Positions 48,642-64,000 of a stretch of DNA of 64,000 nucleotides are shown one piece after another. The position numbers were made by a program, and so were the translations under genes. Position 1 is the stretch's first letter, and every line of letters starts with the position of its first letter. The notes beneath the pieces are model-generated. The model saw only the letters and a list, made by a program, of their open reading frames with translations. It made no database searches and was not told where the DNA came from. Location of the stretch: contig NZ_OBMT01000001.1 in the NCBI RefSeq assembly GCF_900217815.1, positions 642,762 through 706,761 of the forward strand. Reading direction: 5' to 3'. The stretch is from Rhodobacter maris (GTDB taxonomy: Bacteria; Pseudomonadota; Alphaproteobacteria; Rhodobacterales; Rhodobacteraceae).

Positions 48642-48668
48642 CCCCCGCGCAAGCTGCTTGCGCGGGGG
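48642..48668 (-). terminator. Intrinsic terminator after rpoC
   Basis: CCCCCGCGCAAG (48642-48653) pairs with CTTGCGCGGGGG (48657-48668) around CTG; the minus strand then reads TTTTCTTTG. It is 23 bases past the rpoC stop. Confidence 0.85.
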
Positions 48669-48690
48669 CGTTTTTCAAATCGTCAGAGGA

Positions 48691-52926
<4,236 letters not shown>

Positions 52927-52975
52927 CAGTTCTTTCCTTGAATGAGATCAGAGGGGGGAAGGAGGGCTTGCGCCC

Positions 52976-57112
<4,137 letters not shown>

Positions 57113-57245
57113 GCTCGTCGTGACCTTTCGTCTGTGGCAAGCGTGTGTCGTCGGGGCCCGATACACGTTGCAGGCGAATAGGGAGTCAGGTTCCATACCT
57201 GCCCTCCGTCCCACCGGAGAGCTCCCGAACCGACCCTGCCTTGGA

Positions 57246-57313
57246 AAGGGCTTATCTGTAAAGCCCTTGCCGAGACAGGTACGGCTGGGCTCGGGAAAGC
57301 CCCGAACCCAGCC
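57246..57313 (-). promoter_or_regulatory. Double hairpin between rplL and rpoB
   Basis: GGCTGGG-TCGGG (57283-57295) pairs with CCCGA-CCCAGCC (57301-57313) with one internal mismatch. AAGGGCTT (57246-57253) pairs with AAGCCCTT (57261-57268). The second stem is followed by TCC on the minus strand. A partial terminator or RNase III site, as known between rplL and rpoB in E. coli, is likely. Confidence 0.55.
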
Positions 57314-57349
57314 TGAAGATCAGATCGGATGCTGACGCACCCTGCCCGA

Positions 57350-57724
57350 TTACTTGAGCTCGACCTTGGCGCCAGCCGCTTCGAGCTTTTTCTTGATTTC
57401 TTCGGCTTCGGCTTTGGCCGCAGCTTCTTTCACTTTGCCACCGGCTTCGACGAGGTCTTTGGCTTCTTTGAGGCCCAGACCGGTGATCGCGCGGACTTCT
57501 TTGATCACGTTGATCTTGTTCGCGCCGGCGTCGGTCAGGACGACGTCGAATTCGGTTTTTTCCTCAGCGGCTTCGGCAGCGGCGCCCGGCGCAGCAGCCA
57601 TCATGACGGCGCCACCGGCGGCCGGCTCGATGCCGTATTCGTCTTTGAGGATGGTTTTCAGTTCTTGGGCTTCAAGCAGCGTCAGGTTGACGATTTGCTC
57701 GGCGAGGGCTTTCAGATCGGCCAT
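57350..57724 (-). CDS. rplL: 50S ribosomal protein L7/L12
   Basis: This 124-residue stalk protein ([26 protein letters not shown]) has an N-terminal dimerisation helix pair, an Ala-rich hinge ([17 protein letters not shown]) and the C-terminal factor-binding domain ([36 protein letters not shown]). It follows rplJ by 68 bases. Confidence 0.98.
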   Translation of the reverse strand: MADLKALAEQIVNLTLLEAQELKTILKDEYGIEPAAGGAVMMAAAPGAAAEAAEEKTEFDVVLTDAGANKINVIKEVRAITGLGLKEAKDLVEAGGKVKEAAAKAEAEEIKKKLEAAGAKVELK

Positions 57725-57792
57725 TTTTCCGTTCCATTCTGATATAGGGTTGATCCGACGTCGGGGCTTTCCGACGAAGGCGATAGGTTGCT

Positions 57793-58308
57793 TCAGGCGG
57801 CTTCCCGCTCCTCAAGAGTCTTGAGGATGCTCGCGATGTTGGAAGCAGGCGCACCAATGGCGCCGGCGATGTTCGAAGCGGGCGCACCGATGCACGACGC
57901 GATCTGAGCGATAAGCTCTTCACGCGACGGCATGGAGGCGACGGCTTTGACACCGGCCGGATCCAGAGCCTCCCCGCCCATCGACCCGCCAAGGATAGCG
58001 AACTTGTCGTTCGTCTTGGCATAGGCGTCCGCGACCTTGGCCGCAGCGACCGGGTCTTCGGAATAGGCGAGAACGGTCATACCCGACAGAAGATTGGCCA
58101 TGCTGGCGCAGGGCTTGCCTTCAAGGGCGATCTTGGTGAGCGTGTTCTTGGCAACGCGCACGGACCCGCCCACTTCACGCATTTTCGCGCGCAGGTCCTG
58201 CATCTGAGCAACCGTCATGCCTTCGTAGTGGGCCACCACCACGACGCCAGAGCTTTCGAAGATCTGGCCGAGTTCCTCGACCACTTTCTCTTTTTGGGCT
58301 CTATCCAC
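57793..58308 (-). CDS. rplJ: 50S ribosomal protein L10
   Basis: The 171-residue L10 carries the L12 dimers and represses its own operon. It is read from GTG 58308 ([20 protein letters not shown]), with GGAG seven bases upstream. The body shows [24 protein letters not shown] and [13 protein letters not shown], and the C-terminal helix ([20 protein letters not shown]) has the L12-binding repeats. The frame extends to 58374 without a family-like start. Confidence 0.96.
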   Translation of the reverse strand: MDRAQKEKVVEELGQIFESSGVVVVAHYEGMTVAQMQDLRAKMREVGGSVRVAKNTLTKIALEGKPCASMANLLSGMTVLAYSEDPVAAAKVADAYAKTNDKFAILGGSMGGEALDPAGVKAVASMPSREELIAQIASCIGAPASNIAGAIGAPASNIASILKTLEEREAA

Positions 58309-58529
58309 GGTTACACTCCAAGTAGGGAGGGTCTTCCCCTCCGGCTCAATTCGCCGGGACCTCGGTCCCGACATCGGGTCCGCACGGGTCCGCCCAAAAT
58401 CGCCTCAGGATGGGTCACCCCATCAGGAGAAATCTGGTCATTCCCGTCTCGGGCAGGATTTAACGGAACCAGGGCTCCAACCCACCGTCTCGGACGAGCA
58501 CCCCACCCGCGAATCGCAGGAGGGGCACG
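58309..58529 (-). promoter_or_regulatory. Long leader of the rplJL-rpoBC operon
   Basis: The predicted start site near 58529 leaves about 220 bases of untranslated leader, part of a 415-base stretch with no minus-strand gene. It contains the dyad ATGGG-GTGA-CCCAT and further GC stems, consistent with an L10-type autoregulatory leader. The L10 site itself was not modelled. Confidence 0.5.
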
Positions 58530-58536
58530 GAGGCGT

Positions 58537-58565
58537 GCTATAGGCAATGCGGAAGGCATTGCCAA
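58537..58565 (-). promoter_or_regulatory. Putative promoter of rplJ-rplL-rpoB-rpoC
   Basis: TTGGCA (58565-58560), a 17-base spacer and TATAGC (58542-58537) lie on the minus strand; the -10 matches that of the rpsL promoter exactly. Confidence 0.6.
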
Positions 58566-58723
58566 GCCCCAACTGCGCCTGGCGCCTTCACGACTGCCCG
58601 AGCCACCGCCCGCACGGCTTGCGCCCGCCCGTTTCAGCTTTACTCAGAGTCTGCCCCATACTAGGTTTTTCAGGCTCATTCTCGCGCGCCCCGCGCCCCC
58701 TCGCCTTTCCGAAAGCCGCGTTC

Positions 58724-59555
58724 GTGACCTCGCTCCCCCCGCGTCAGCCCCTCACGCTCCTGACCTTTGTGCTCCAGGAACACCATTGCACCATTCTCGA
58801 AGACTGGATCACGTTCTTTGACCATTCCCTCGCCGGGATGATCTTGCATGTGGGCACAGCGCCCGGCATTCGCCCTCGCCTTGAAACGCTCGCCGCGCGT
58901 TACGCGCTGCGCCTTGAAATCCTTGGCGACGTCAGCGCGCAGCAGATCATCGCGGATGAGCAACGCCTCGTTGCCGCGCAATTCGCGGCGCTGCAGGCAG
59001 GCTACGGCTGTCTGGTGCGGCTCGACACGATCCCGTACCGCGCCCCCGGCGTGAGCTGGCAAGACGCAAGCTTCGCCCAGATGGCCGCGCTCGGGGCCTG
59101 CTTCATGACCGGCAGCACGCTGCCCTTCCGTGCGGACCGCCCCCTCCAGGAGCCCGCCTATGCGCTCACACAACGGCTGAGCAACTGCTTTCTGATCATC
59201 CCCCCCCGAAACCTGGACGCGGCTGCAAGCCGGTGGCCCGCAGACCGAGGGACGTCATGGCCGCTTCCTCGTCGAAGGCGCGGCGGAGGATTACCTCGCC
59301 CACCACGACCTTTGGGGGTTGCGGCTTCTCAACCGGCCCGACTGGCGCGTGTTCCATTGTCAGGAATGGGGGCCACGCCTGCTCGAGGTACGGTCCGCGT
59401 TCCGCGCCGGGCGAAAGATCGCGCGCTATCTGCGCGGCTATCAGGAACAACTGCCCCGGGGCGATTACTATCTGCTCCCAAGGCCCCCGCTGCACCGCCG
59501 CCTGCGCATTCTCTTGGGCAAATGGCGCCGAAAGCTGATGGGGCGCCCGCTCTGA
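58724..59555 (+). pseudogene. Frameshifted glycosyltransferase-like gene at a C8 tract
   Basis: Two frames join into one plausible protein of about 277 residues. From GTG 58724 the first frame gives about 160 residues (PLTLLTFVLQEHHCTILEDW ... NCFLIIPP). At the run of eight C (59200-59207) coding passes to the +1 frame, which continues ETWTRLQAGGPQTEGRHG, then HDLWGLRLLNRPDWRVFHCQEW, to the stop at 59555. Without the shift the first frame reads low-complexity sequence into antisense rplA. The fold is weakly glycosyltransferase-like; no family is certain. It may be a pseudogene, a phase-variable gene or a sequencing error. It is the only plus-strand gene in this part. Confidence 0.6.
59200..59207 (+). 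repeat. Homopolymeric C8 tract at the frameshift
   Basis: Eight consecutive C. With seven C the two reading frames would be continuous. Confidence 0.85.
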
Positions 59556-59575
59556 ACAAGGCTGGCACAAAGCAA

Positions 59576-59599
59576 AAGGGCGCGCAAAAGCGCGCCCTT
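59576..59599 (-). terminator. Intrinsic terminator after rplA
   Basis: AAGGGCGCGC (59576-59585) pairs with GCGCGCCCTT (59590-59599) around AAAA; on the minus strand TTGCTTTG follows. The hairpin also lies 20 bases past the broken plus-strand gene. Confidence 0.8.
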
Positions 59600-59620
59600 C
59601 GTTATTCTCGCAATGCGAAA

Positions 59621-60316
59621 TCAGTTCGCAGTCGTCGCGAGGTCGAGCGAAACGCCCGGACCCATCGTCGAGGAGAGCGACACTTTCTTCACATAGGTGC
59701 CCTTAGCCCCGGCGGGTTTCGCGCGGGTCACGGCATCCACGAAGGCACGCACGTTCTCGGCCAGCTTGTCCTCCGTGAAGGAGACCTTGCCGATACCGCC
59801 GTGAATGACGCCCGCTTTTTCGACCTTGAACTGCACTTCGCCGCCCTTCGCCGCTTCGACAGCCGCTTTCACGTCCATCGTCACGGTGCCGACTTTCGGG
59901 TTCGGCATCAGGTTGCGCGGGCCGAGGATTTTGCCCAGACGGCCGACGAGCGGCATCATGTCCGGCGTCGCGATGCAGCGATCGAATTCGATCTTGCCCG
60001 ACTGAATGGTTTCCATCAGATCCTCGGCGCCGACGATATCGGCCCCGGCGGCTTTGGCCTCATCGGCCTTCGCACCACGGGCGAACACCGCAACGCGCAC
60101 GGTCTTGCCGGTGCCGTTGGGCAGGCGAACCACACCGCGGACCATCTGGTCAGCGTGACGCGGGTCAACACCCAGGTTCATCGCGATTTCCACCGTCTCG
60201 TCGAATTTCGCCGAGGCCGCGGATTTGATCAGCTTGACAGCCTCTTCCACCGAGAGGTTGACCTTGCCTTCGAAAGCGGCGCGCGCGGCGACCGAACGTT
60301 TACCGATCTTGGCCAT
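59621..60316 (-). CDS. rplA: 50S ribosomal protein L1
   Basis: The 231-residue L1 stalk protein has the blocks [40 protein letters not shown]-type [10 protein letters not shown] and [18 protein letters not shown]. It binds 23S rRNA at the E site and can repress its own mRNA. It lies three bases after rplK and ends the nusG-rplK-rplA unit. Confidence 0.98.
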   Translation of the reverse strand: MAKIGKRSVAARAAFEGKVNLSVEEAVKLIKSAASAKFDETVEIAMNLGVDPRHADQMVRGVVRLPNGTGKTVRVAVFARGAKADEAKAAGADIVGAEDLMETIQSGKIEFDRCIATPDMMPLVGRLGKILGPRNLMPNPKVGTVTMDVKAAVEAAKGGEVQFKVEKAGVIHGGIGKVSFTEDKLAENVRAFVDAVTRAKPAGAKGTYVKKVSLSSTMGPGVSLDLATTAN

Positions 60317-60319
60317 GGC

Positions 60320-60772
60320 TTACCCTTTCACCTCGATACCGACCGACTTCGCCGAGCCGAGGATGATGTTCATCGCGCCTTCGATGTCGTTGGCGTTCAG
60401 ATCTTTCATCTTCGCTTCGGCGATCGCGCGCACTTGCGCGGCGGTCACGGTGCCAGCGACTTCCCGGCCGGGCTTGGTCGAGCCTTTCGGACGGTTGCGC
60501 TTGCCCACGGGCTTCAGGCCGGCGGCTTTCTTCAGCATGAACGAGGCCGGAGCGGTCTTCGTTTCAAAGGTGAAGCTCTTGTCGGCGTAATAGGTGATCA
60601 CGCAGGGAACGGGCGAACCCTGTTCCATTTCTTGCGTGCGCGCGTTGAACGCCTTGCAGAATTCCATGATGTTGATCCCGCGCTGACCCAGCGCCGGACC
60701 GATCGGCGGGGAGGGGTTGGCTTGCCCCGCCTTCACTTGCAGCTTGAGCTGCCCGATGACTTTCTTGGCCAT
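60320..60772 (-). CDS. rplK: 50S ribosomal protein L11
   Basis: The 150-residue L11 ([43 protein letters not shown]) belongs to the GTPase-associated centre. The thiostrepton-site proline-rich N-terminus is intact. It is slightly longer than the 142-residue E. coli protein because of a loop near [17 protein letters not shown]. It lies 91 bases after nusG. Confidence 0.98.
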   Translation of the reverse strand: MAKKVIGQLKLQVKAGQANPSPPIGPALGQRGINIMEFCKAFNARTQEMEQGSPVPCVITYYADKSFTFETKTAPASFMLKKAAGLKPVGKRNRPKGSTKPGREVAGTVTAAQVRAIAEAKMKDLNANDIEGAMNIILGSAKSVGIEVKG

Positions 60773-60863
60773 GTGGCCCTCTCCTTTTCACTGCCGCCCC
60801 ACCATGGGGCGAAGTTTAGTGGTCCGGCTCGGAGCGCTGCTCCTCCCCTCCCACAGACGCACG

Positions 60864-61403
60864 TCAGGCGGTTTTCGACACCTGCGTGAATTCCAGCTCG
60901 ACCGGCGTCGGCCGGCCAAAGATCGACACCGTGACCTTCAGGCGGCCCGCGACGTCGTCCACTTCCTCGACCATGCCCGAGAAGCCCTCGAACGGGCCAT
61001 CGGTGACCGAGACATTCTCACCCACGTCAAAGCGGATCAGGTTGCGCGGCGCGGCAACCTCGCCCGACGGTCCCTCACGGTTGAGAATCTGGTTGACCTC
61101 GGCATCCCGCATCGGCGTCGGACGGCCTTGCGGACCAAGGAAGCCGGTGACGCGGTTGATCGAGGTAATCGCGTGATAGCCGCGATCGCTCATCTCCATC
61201 CGCACGAGCACATAGCCCGGCATGAACCGGCGCTCGGAGGTCACTTTCTTGCCGCGACGGATCTCGATCACCTCTTCGGTGGGCACGAGAACCTCTTCGA
61301 TCTCATCCTCGAGGCCTTTTTCGGTCACGGCCTGACGGATCTGTTCGGCGACCTTCTTCTCGAAGTTCGAGAGAACGGAAACCGAATACCAACGCTTCGC
61401 CAT
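60864..61403 (-). CDS. nusG: Transcription termination/antitermination factor NusG
   Basis: The 179-residue NusG has the NGN domain (MAKRWYSVSVLSNFEKKVAEQIRQAV; RRFMPGYVLVRMEMSD) and a C-terminal KOW domain (NVSVTDGPFEGFSGMVEEVDDVAGRLKVTVSIFGR). Start 61403; the frame upstream to 61514 lacks family sequence. A promoter is readable at 61554-61582, so it may be transcribed independently of secE. Confidence 0.97.
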   Translation of the reverse strand: MAKRWYSVSVLSNFEKKVAEQIRQAVTEKGLEDEIEEVLVPTEEVIEIRRGKKVTSERRFMPGYVLVRMEMSDRGYHAITSINRVTGFLGPQGRPTPMRDAEVNQILNREGPSGEVAAPRNLIRFDVGENVSVTDGPFEGFSGMVEEVDDVAGRLKVTVSIFGRPTPVELEFTQVSKTA

Positions 61404-61553
61404 GCCCAGCCTGCCTCTTCCCCCCGGCGCCGCGCGCCGAACATCTGCCATTGCCGCGGCACGACCGTGTTTTAACGGTTTTGCCGCACTCTCGGAAAAC
61501 AACACGGCGCGCATCCTGCGAATCGATGCACGCCGGTTCCGAAGTCTGGTGCC

Positions 61554-61582
61554 CCTTTAGCGGGCTGATCGCCGCTTTTCAA
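61554..61582 (-). promoter_or_regulatory. Putative promoter of nusG-rplK-rplA
   Basis: TTGAAA (61582-61577), a 17-base spacer and TAAAGG (61559-61554) lie on the minus strand between secE and nusG, giving a leader of about 145 bases. Confidence 0.5.
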
Positions 61583-61597
61583 GGCCCCAGCCGCGCC

Positions 61598-61780
61598 TTA
61601 GCCGAGAATTGCGCCCACGCCCGAGCGGATCGCCCAGTCGACGAGCGAGAAAAACACGGCGGTAAGGGCCGCCATCACAAAGACCATCACCGTGGTCAGG
61701 AGCACCTCACGGCGGTTGGGCCAGGTGATCTTGCCCACTTCCGAGCGGACCTGCTGCATGAACTGGATCGGGTTCGCCAT
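61598..61780 (-). CDS. secE: Protein translocase subunit SecE
   Basis: The 60-residue single-TM SecE has the amphipathic N-terminal helix MANPIQFMQQVRSEVGKITWPNRREVLLTT, with the invariant WP, and one TM helix (VMVFVMAALTAVFFSLVDWAI). This is the short form common outside enterobacteria. The ATG at 61780 is preceded by AAGGAAGCAAC. The gene lies 103 bases after tRNA-Trp. Confidence 0.95.
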   Translation of the reverse strand: MANPIQFMQQVRSEVGKITWPNRREVLLTTVMVFVMAALTAVFFSLVDWAIRSGVGAILG

Positions 61781-61883
61781 GTTGCTTCCTTCCTTGCGAC
61801 CGCGCCGGGATACGCGCAAGCGAACGGGATTTCAAGACCATTGCATGCATGGTCCCGAAAGCACAGTGATGACGGAAGACGGC

Positions 61884-61959
61884 TGGCAGGGGCAGGGGGA
61901 CTCGAACCCGCGACCCTCGGTTTTGGAGACCGATGCTCTACCAACTGAGCTATACCCCT
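61884..61959 (-). tRNA. trnW: tRNA-Trp (CCA anticodon)
   Basis: The 76-base cloverleaf on the minus strand has a 7-bp acceptor AGGGGTA/TGCCCCT with one G-T pair, D-arm AGCTCAGTTGGTAGAGC, anticodon stem TCGGT/ACCGA with loop CTCCAAA (anticodon CCA), T-arm GGGTTCGAGTCCC, discriminator G and an encoded 3' CCA. Its position directly upstream of secE-nusG-rplK is the common bacterial arrangement. Confidence 0.97.
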
Positions 61960-61974
61960 AGGCCGTGTTCGGGG

Positions 61975-62002
61975 TGCTAAGGCAGGCGGCGGGGGAAATC
62001 AA
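61975..62002 (-). promoter_or_regulatory. Putative promoter of tRNA-Trp/secE
   Basis: TTGATT (62002-61997), a 16-base spacer and TTAGCA (61980-61975) lie on the minus strand. The -35 overlaps the acetyltransferase stop codon. Confidence 0.45.
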
Positions 62003-62688
62003 GAGCCATTTGCGTCGCAATCGTCGCGGCTGGGGGCGAAGCGCTCGAGCGCAGCCAGATCACCCGCCTCGATCGCGGACAGCGCCTCGAGAATCGTTCC
62101 GATCGGCCAATCCCACCAGGCGAGCGCCAGAAGCCGCGCCACGGTCTCGGGATCATGGCGCATCCGCACCACCCGCGCCGGATTGCCCGCCACGACCGCG
62201 TAAGGCGGCACGTCGCGGCTCAGCACCGCACCGCTCGCGACAATCGCCCCCGAGCCGATCGTGACCCCGGGCATCACCCGCGCCTCATAGCCGATCCAGA
62301 CATCGTGGCCGACCACGGTATCGCCATGGTTGCCCGCCTCGGCGCGATAGGCGCCGATGTCGAGCCCGGCGAAGATCCGGAACGGATAAGTCGAGAGGCC
62401 GCGCATCGGATGCATGGCCGAAGCGGTGATGAAGCGCACCCCATGGGCAAAGGCACAGAACCGGCCGATCACCAGCCGTTCGGGCGCGCCGGGGTAGAGA
62501 TAGGGCGCGAGCCGATGCGCCAAATCGGTGCCAGTGTCGAAATCAGTCGAATAGCTGTAGTCGCCCGCCTCGATATTGGGATGGTCGAGCGCGGCGCGCA
62601 GAAACAGCGTTTCTTCGTGCGATGAGCCATCGGGGAGCGTGAGCGGATAAGGTGCGAGCGGATCGGGAAAGGCAGCGGGGTCGGTCAT
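61999..62688 (-). CDS. CatB-type hexapeptide O-acetyltransferase
   Basis: The 229-residue left-handed beta-helix acyltransferase of the xenobiotic (Vat/CatB) group has the typical DYSYSTDFD near residue 43, IGRFCAFAHGVRFITASAMHPM, the catalytic-region block GDTVVGHDVWIGYEARVMPGVTIGSGAIVASGAVLSRDVPPYAVVAGNPARVVRMR. The family includes chloramphenicol and streptogramin acetyltransferases but most chromosomal members act on sugars or unknown acceptors, so resistance should not be assumed. It lies between tuf copy 2 and tRNA-Trp. Confidence 0.85.
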   Translation of the reverse strand: MTDPAAFPDPLAPYPLTLPDGSSHEETLFLRAALDHPNIEAGDYSYSTDFDTGTDLAHRLAPYLYPGAPERLVIGRFCAFAHGVRFITASAMHPMRGLSTYPFRIFAGLDIGAYRAEAGNHGDTVVGHDVWIGYEARVMPGVTIGSGAIVASGAVLSRDVPPYAVVAGNPARVVRMRHDPETVARLLALAWWDWPIGTILEALSAIEAGDLAALERFAPSRDDCDANGS

Positions 62689-62774
62689 CGGGCAGGCTCC
62701 AGTCTTACCTCAAGAGGAGGCCGGGCAAGAGTGTCGCAAGCGGGAACGGATGGAAAGGCCGGAAAGCAACGCGA

Positions 62775-62802
62775 AAAGGGCCACCCTCTCGGGTGGCCCT
62801 TT
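62775..62802 (-). terminator. Intrinsic terminator after tuf copy 2
   Basis: AAAGGGCCACCC (62775-62786) pairs perfectly with GGGTGGCCCTTT (62791-62802) around TCTC, followed on the minus strand by TCGCG. It differs from the terminator of tuf copy 1. Confidence 0.8.
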
Positions 62803-62823
62803 GATCTTCCCGCGAGGAGAAGA

Positions 62824-63999
62824 TTATTTCAGGATTTTGGAGACGACGCCTGCGCCGACGGTGCGGCCGCCTTCACGGATAGCGAAGCGCAGTTTTTCTT
62901 CCATCGCGATCGGGGCGATCAGTTCGACCTCGAACTTCAGGTTGTCGCCCGGCATCACCATCTCGGTGCCTTCCGGCAGCTTCACGGTCCCGGTCACGTC
63001 GGTCGTGCGGAAGTAGAACTGCGGACGGTAGTTCGCAAAGAACGGCGTGTGACGGCCGCCTTCTTCCTTCGTCAGAATGTAGGCCTCGGCTTCGAACACC
63101 GTGTGCGGCGTCACCGAACCCGGCTTCGCCAGAACCTGACCGCGTTCCACGCCGTCCCGGTCCACACCGCGCAGCAGCGCGCCGATGTTGTCGCCCGCCT
63201 CGCCGCGGTCGAGCAGCTTGCGGAACATTTCAACGCCGGTGCAGGTCGTTTTCTTGGTCGGGCGGATGCCGACGATTTCAAGTTCGTCGCCCACGTTGAT
63301 CACACCGCGTTCCACACGGCCCGTCACCACGGTGCCACGGCCAGAGATCGAGAACACGTCTTCGATCGGCATCAGGAACGGCTGATCCACGGCACGCGCC
63401 GGGGTCGGGATGTATTCGTCCACCGCTTTCATCAGCGCATGGATCGAATCTTCGCCGATCTCTTTCGATTCCCCCAGCATCGCCTGGTGCGCCGAGCCCT
63501 TGATGATCGGAATGTCGTCGCCGGGGTATTCGTACGACGAGAGCAGTTCGCGGACTTCCATTTCCACGAGCTCCAGCAGCTCTTCGTCATCCACGAGGTC
63601 GACCTTGTTCATGTAGACGACCATGTAGGGAATGCCCACCTGACGGCCGAGCAGGATGTGCTCGCGCGTCTGCGGCATCGGGCCGTCCGACGAGGCCACC
63701 ACGAGGATCGCGCCATCCATCTGCGCCGCACCCGTGATCATGTTCTTCACATAGTCGGCGTGGCCGGGGCAGTCGACGTGCGCATAGTGGCGCGCAGCCG
63801 TCTCGTATTCCACGTGGGCCGTCGAGATCGTGATCCCGCGCGCACGCTCTTCCGGCGCACCGTCGATCTGGTCATAGGCCTTGAATTCGCCGTAGTATTT
63901 CGTGATCGCAGCCGTCAGCGTCGTCTTGCCGTGGTCAACGTGGCCGATCGTGCCGATGTTGACGTGCGGTTTGTTCCGTTCAAACTTTGCCTTTGCCAT
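62824..63999 (-). CDS. tufB: Elongation factor Tu, copy 2
   Basis: The 391-residue EF-Tu is identical in protein sequence to copy 1 at 40134-41309. The DNA is identical from the start codon through about base 960 of the gene and then differs at five positions near the 3' end; upstream sequence already differs at base 64000. It stands alone with its own terminator, near tRNA-Trp, as the second tuf copy does in many proteobacteria. Its promoter lies outside the window. Confidence 0.98.
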   Translation of the reverse strand: MAKAKFERNKPHVNIGTIGHVDHGKTTLTAAITKYYGEFKAYDQIDGAPEERARGITISTAHVEYETAARHYAHVDCPGHADYVKNMITGAAQMDGAILVVASSDGPMPQTREHILLGRQVGIPYMVVYMNKVDLVDDEELLELVEMEVRELLSSYEYPGDDIPIIKGSAHQAMLGESKEIGEDSIHALMKAVDEYIPTPARAVDQPFLMPIEDVFSISGRGTVVTGRVERGVINVGDELEIVGIRPTKKTTCTGVEMFRKLLDRGEAGDNIGALLRGVDRDGVERGQVLAKPGSVTPHTVFEAEAYILTKEEGGRHTPFFANYRPQFYFRTTDVTGTVKLPEGTEMVMPGDNLKFEVELIAPIAMEEKLRFAIREGGRTVGAGVVSKILK

Positions 64000-64000
64000 T

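Noticed and set aside
59208..60889. Continuation of the first frame of the C8-tract gene through rplA and rplK
   Set aside because: The sequence becomes low-complexity and antisense to rplA/rplK; the other frame gives a sensible C-terminus ending at 59555.
61999..62688. Chloramphenicol or streptogramin resistance gene
   Set aside because: The fold fits the CatB/Vat group, but chromosomal members are broad in substrate and nothing nearby suggests a resistance element.
62824..63999. Possibility that the second tuf is an assembly repeat
   Set aside because: Its flanks, terminator and five internal bases differ from copy 1, so it is a true second locus.

Overview
The window is high-GC alphaproteobacterial chromosome, almost certainly from the Rhodobacter group. 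A bztABCD-type amino-acid transporter, a LuxI/LuxR pair of the GtaI/GtaR type placed beside rplQ, an ATP12 chaperone and a short-LID adenylate kinase all point to Rhodobacter capsulatus or a near relative. This assignment is inference from gene content and order; no search was run.

Left part (1-20.7 kb). A partial sensor kinase runs off the left edge. A plus-strand block follows: rpmH-rnpA-yidD-ttcA, a degenerate GGDEF/EAL membrane protein, yidC, a MOSC protein and engB (tRNA and ribosome maturation, membrane insertion). Past a minus-strand SDR gene, plus-strand argB, an Fe-S protein and a SixA-like phosphatase overlap by 4 bases each. The minus-strand bztABCD operon comes next, with a strong hairpin between bztA and bztB. 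Then come an overlapping ATP12/HAD/RluC/CrcB group, rarA, and the quorum-sensing pair gtaI/gtaR.

Centre (21.4-44.6 kb). This is the str-S10-spc-alpha ribosomal protein cluster, all on the minus strand. It appears cut into five transcription units, each with a readable promoter and a hairpin/U-tract terminator: rpsL-rpsG-fusA-tuf; rpsJ-rplC-rplD-rplW; rplB-rpsS-rplV-rpsC-rplP; rpmC through rpmD; and rplO-secY-adk-rpsM-rpsK-rpoA-rplQ. Three of the four junctions hold non-ribosomal genes. rplW/rplB carries a plus-strand Panacea-domain protein overlapped by a coiled-coil/two-TM protein (candidate toxin-antitoxin pair). rplP/rpmC carries a methyltransferase and a kinase-fold protein with an altered catalytic loop. 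rpmD/rplO carries an RraB-like RNase E regulator and a tiny membrane ORF.

Right part (44.6-64 kb). A four-gene overlapping operon (GT2, LAB_N, ArnT-like GT39, PAP2 phosphatase) looks like an envelope-lipid remodelling set and is followed by an unrecognised AT-richer gene. Then come rpoC-rpoB-rplL-rplJ, a plus-strand gene broken at a run of eight C, rplA-rplK-nusG-secE, tRNA-Trp, a CatB-type acetyltransferase and a second tuf. The two tuf copies encode the same protein and differ at five positions, all near the 3' end.

The best candidates for something undescribed are the Panacea/TM pair inside the S10 cluster, the general pattern of cargo at promoter/terminator junctions of that cluster, and the C8-tract frameshifted gene between rplJ and rplA.
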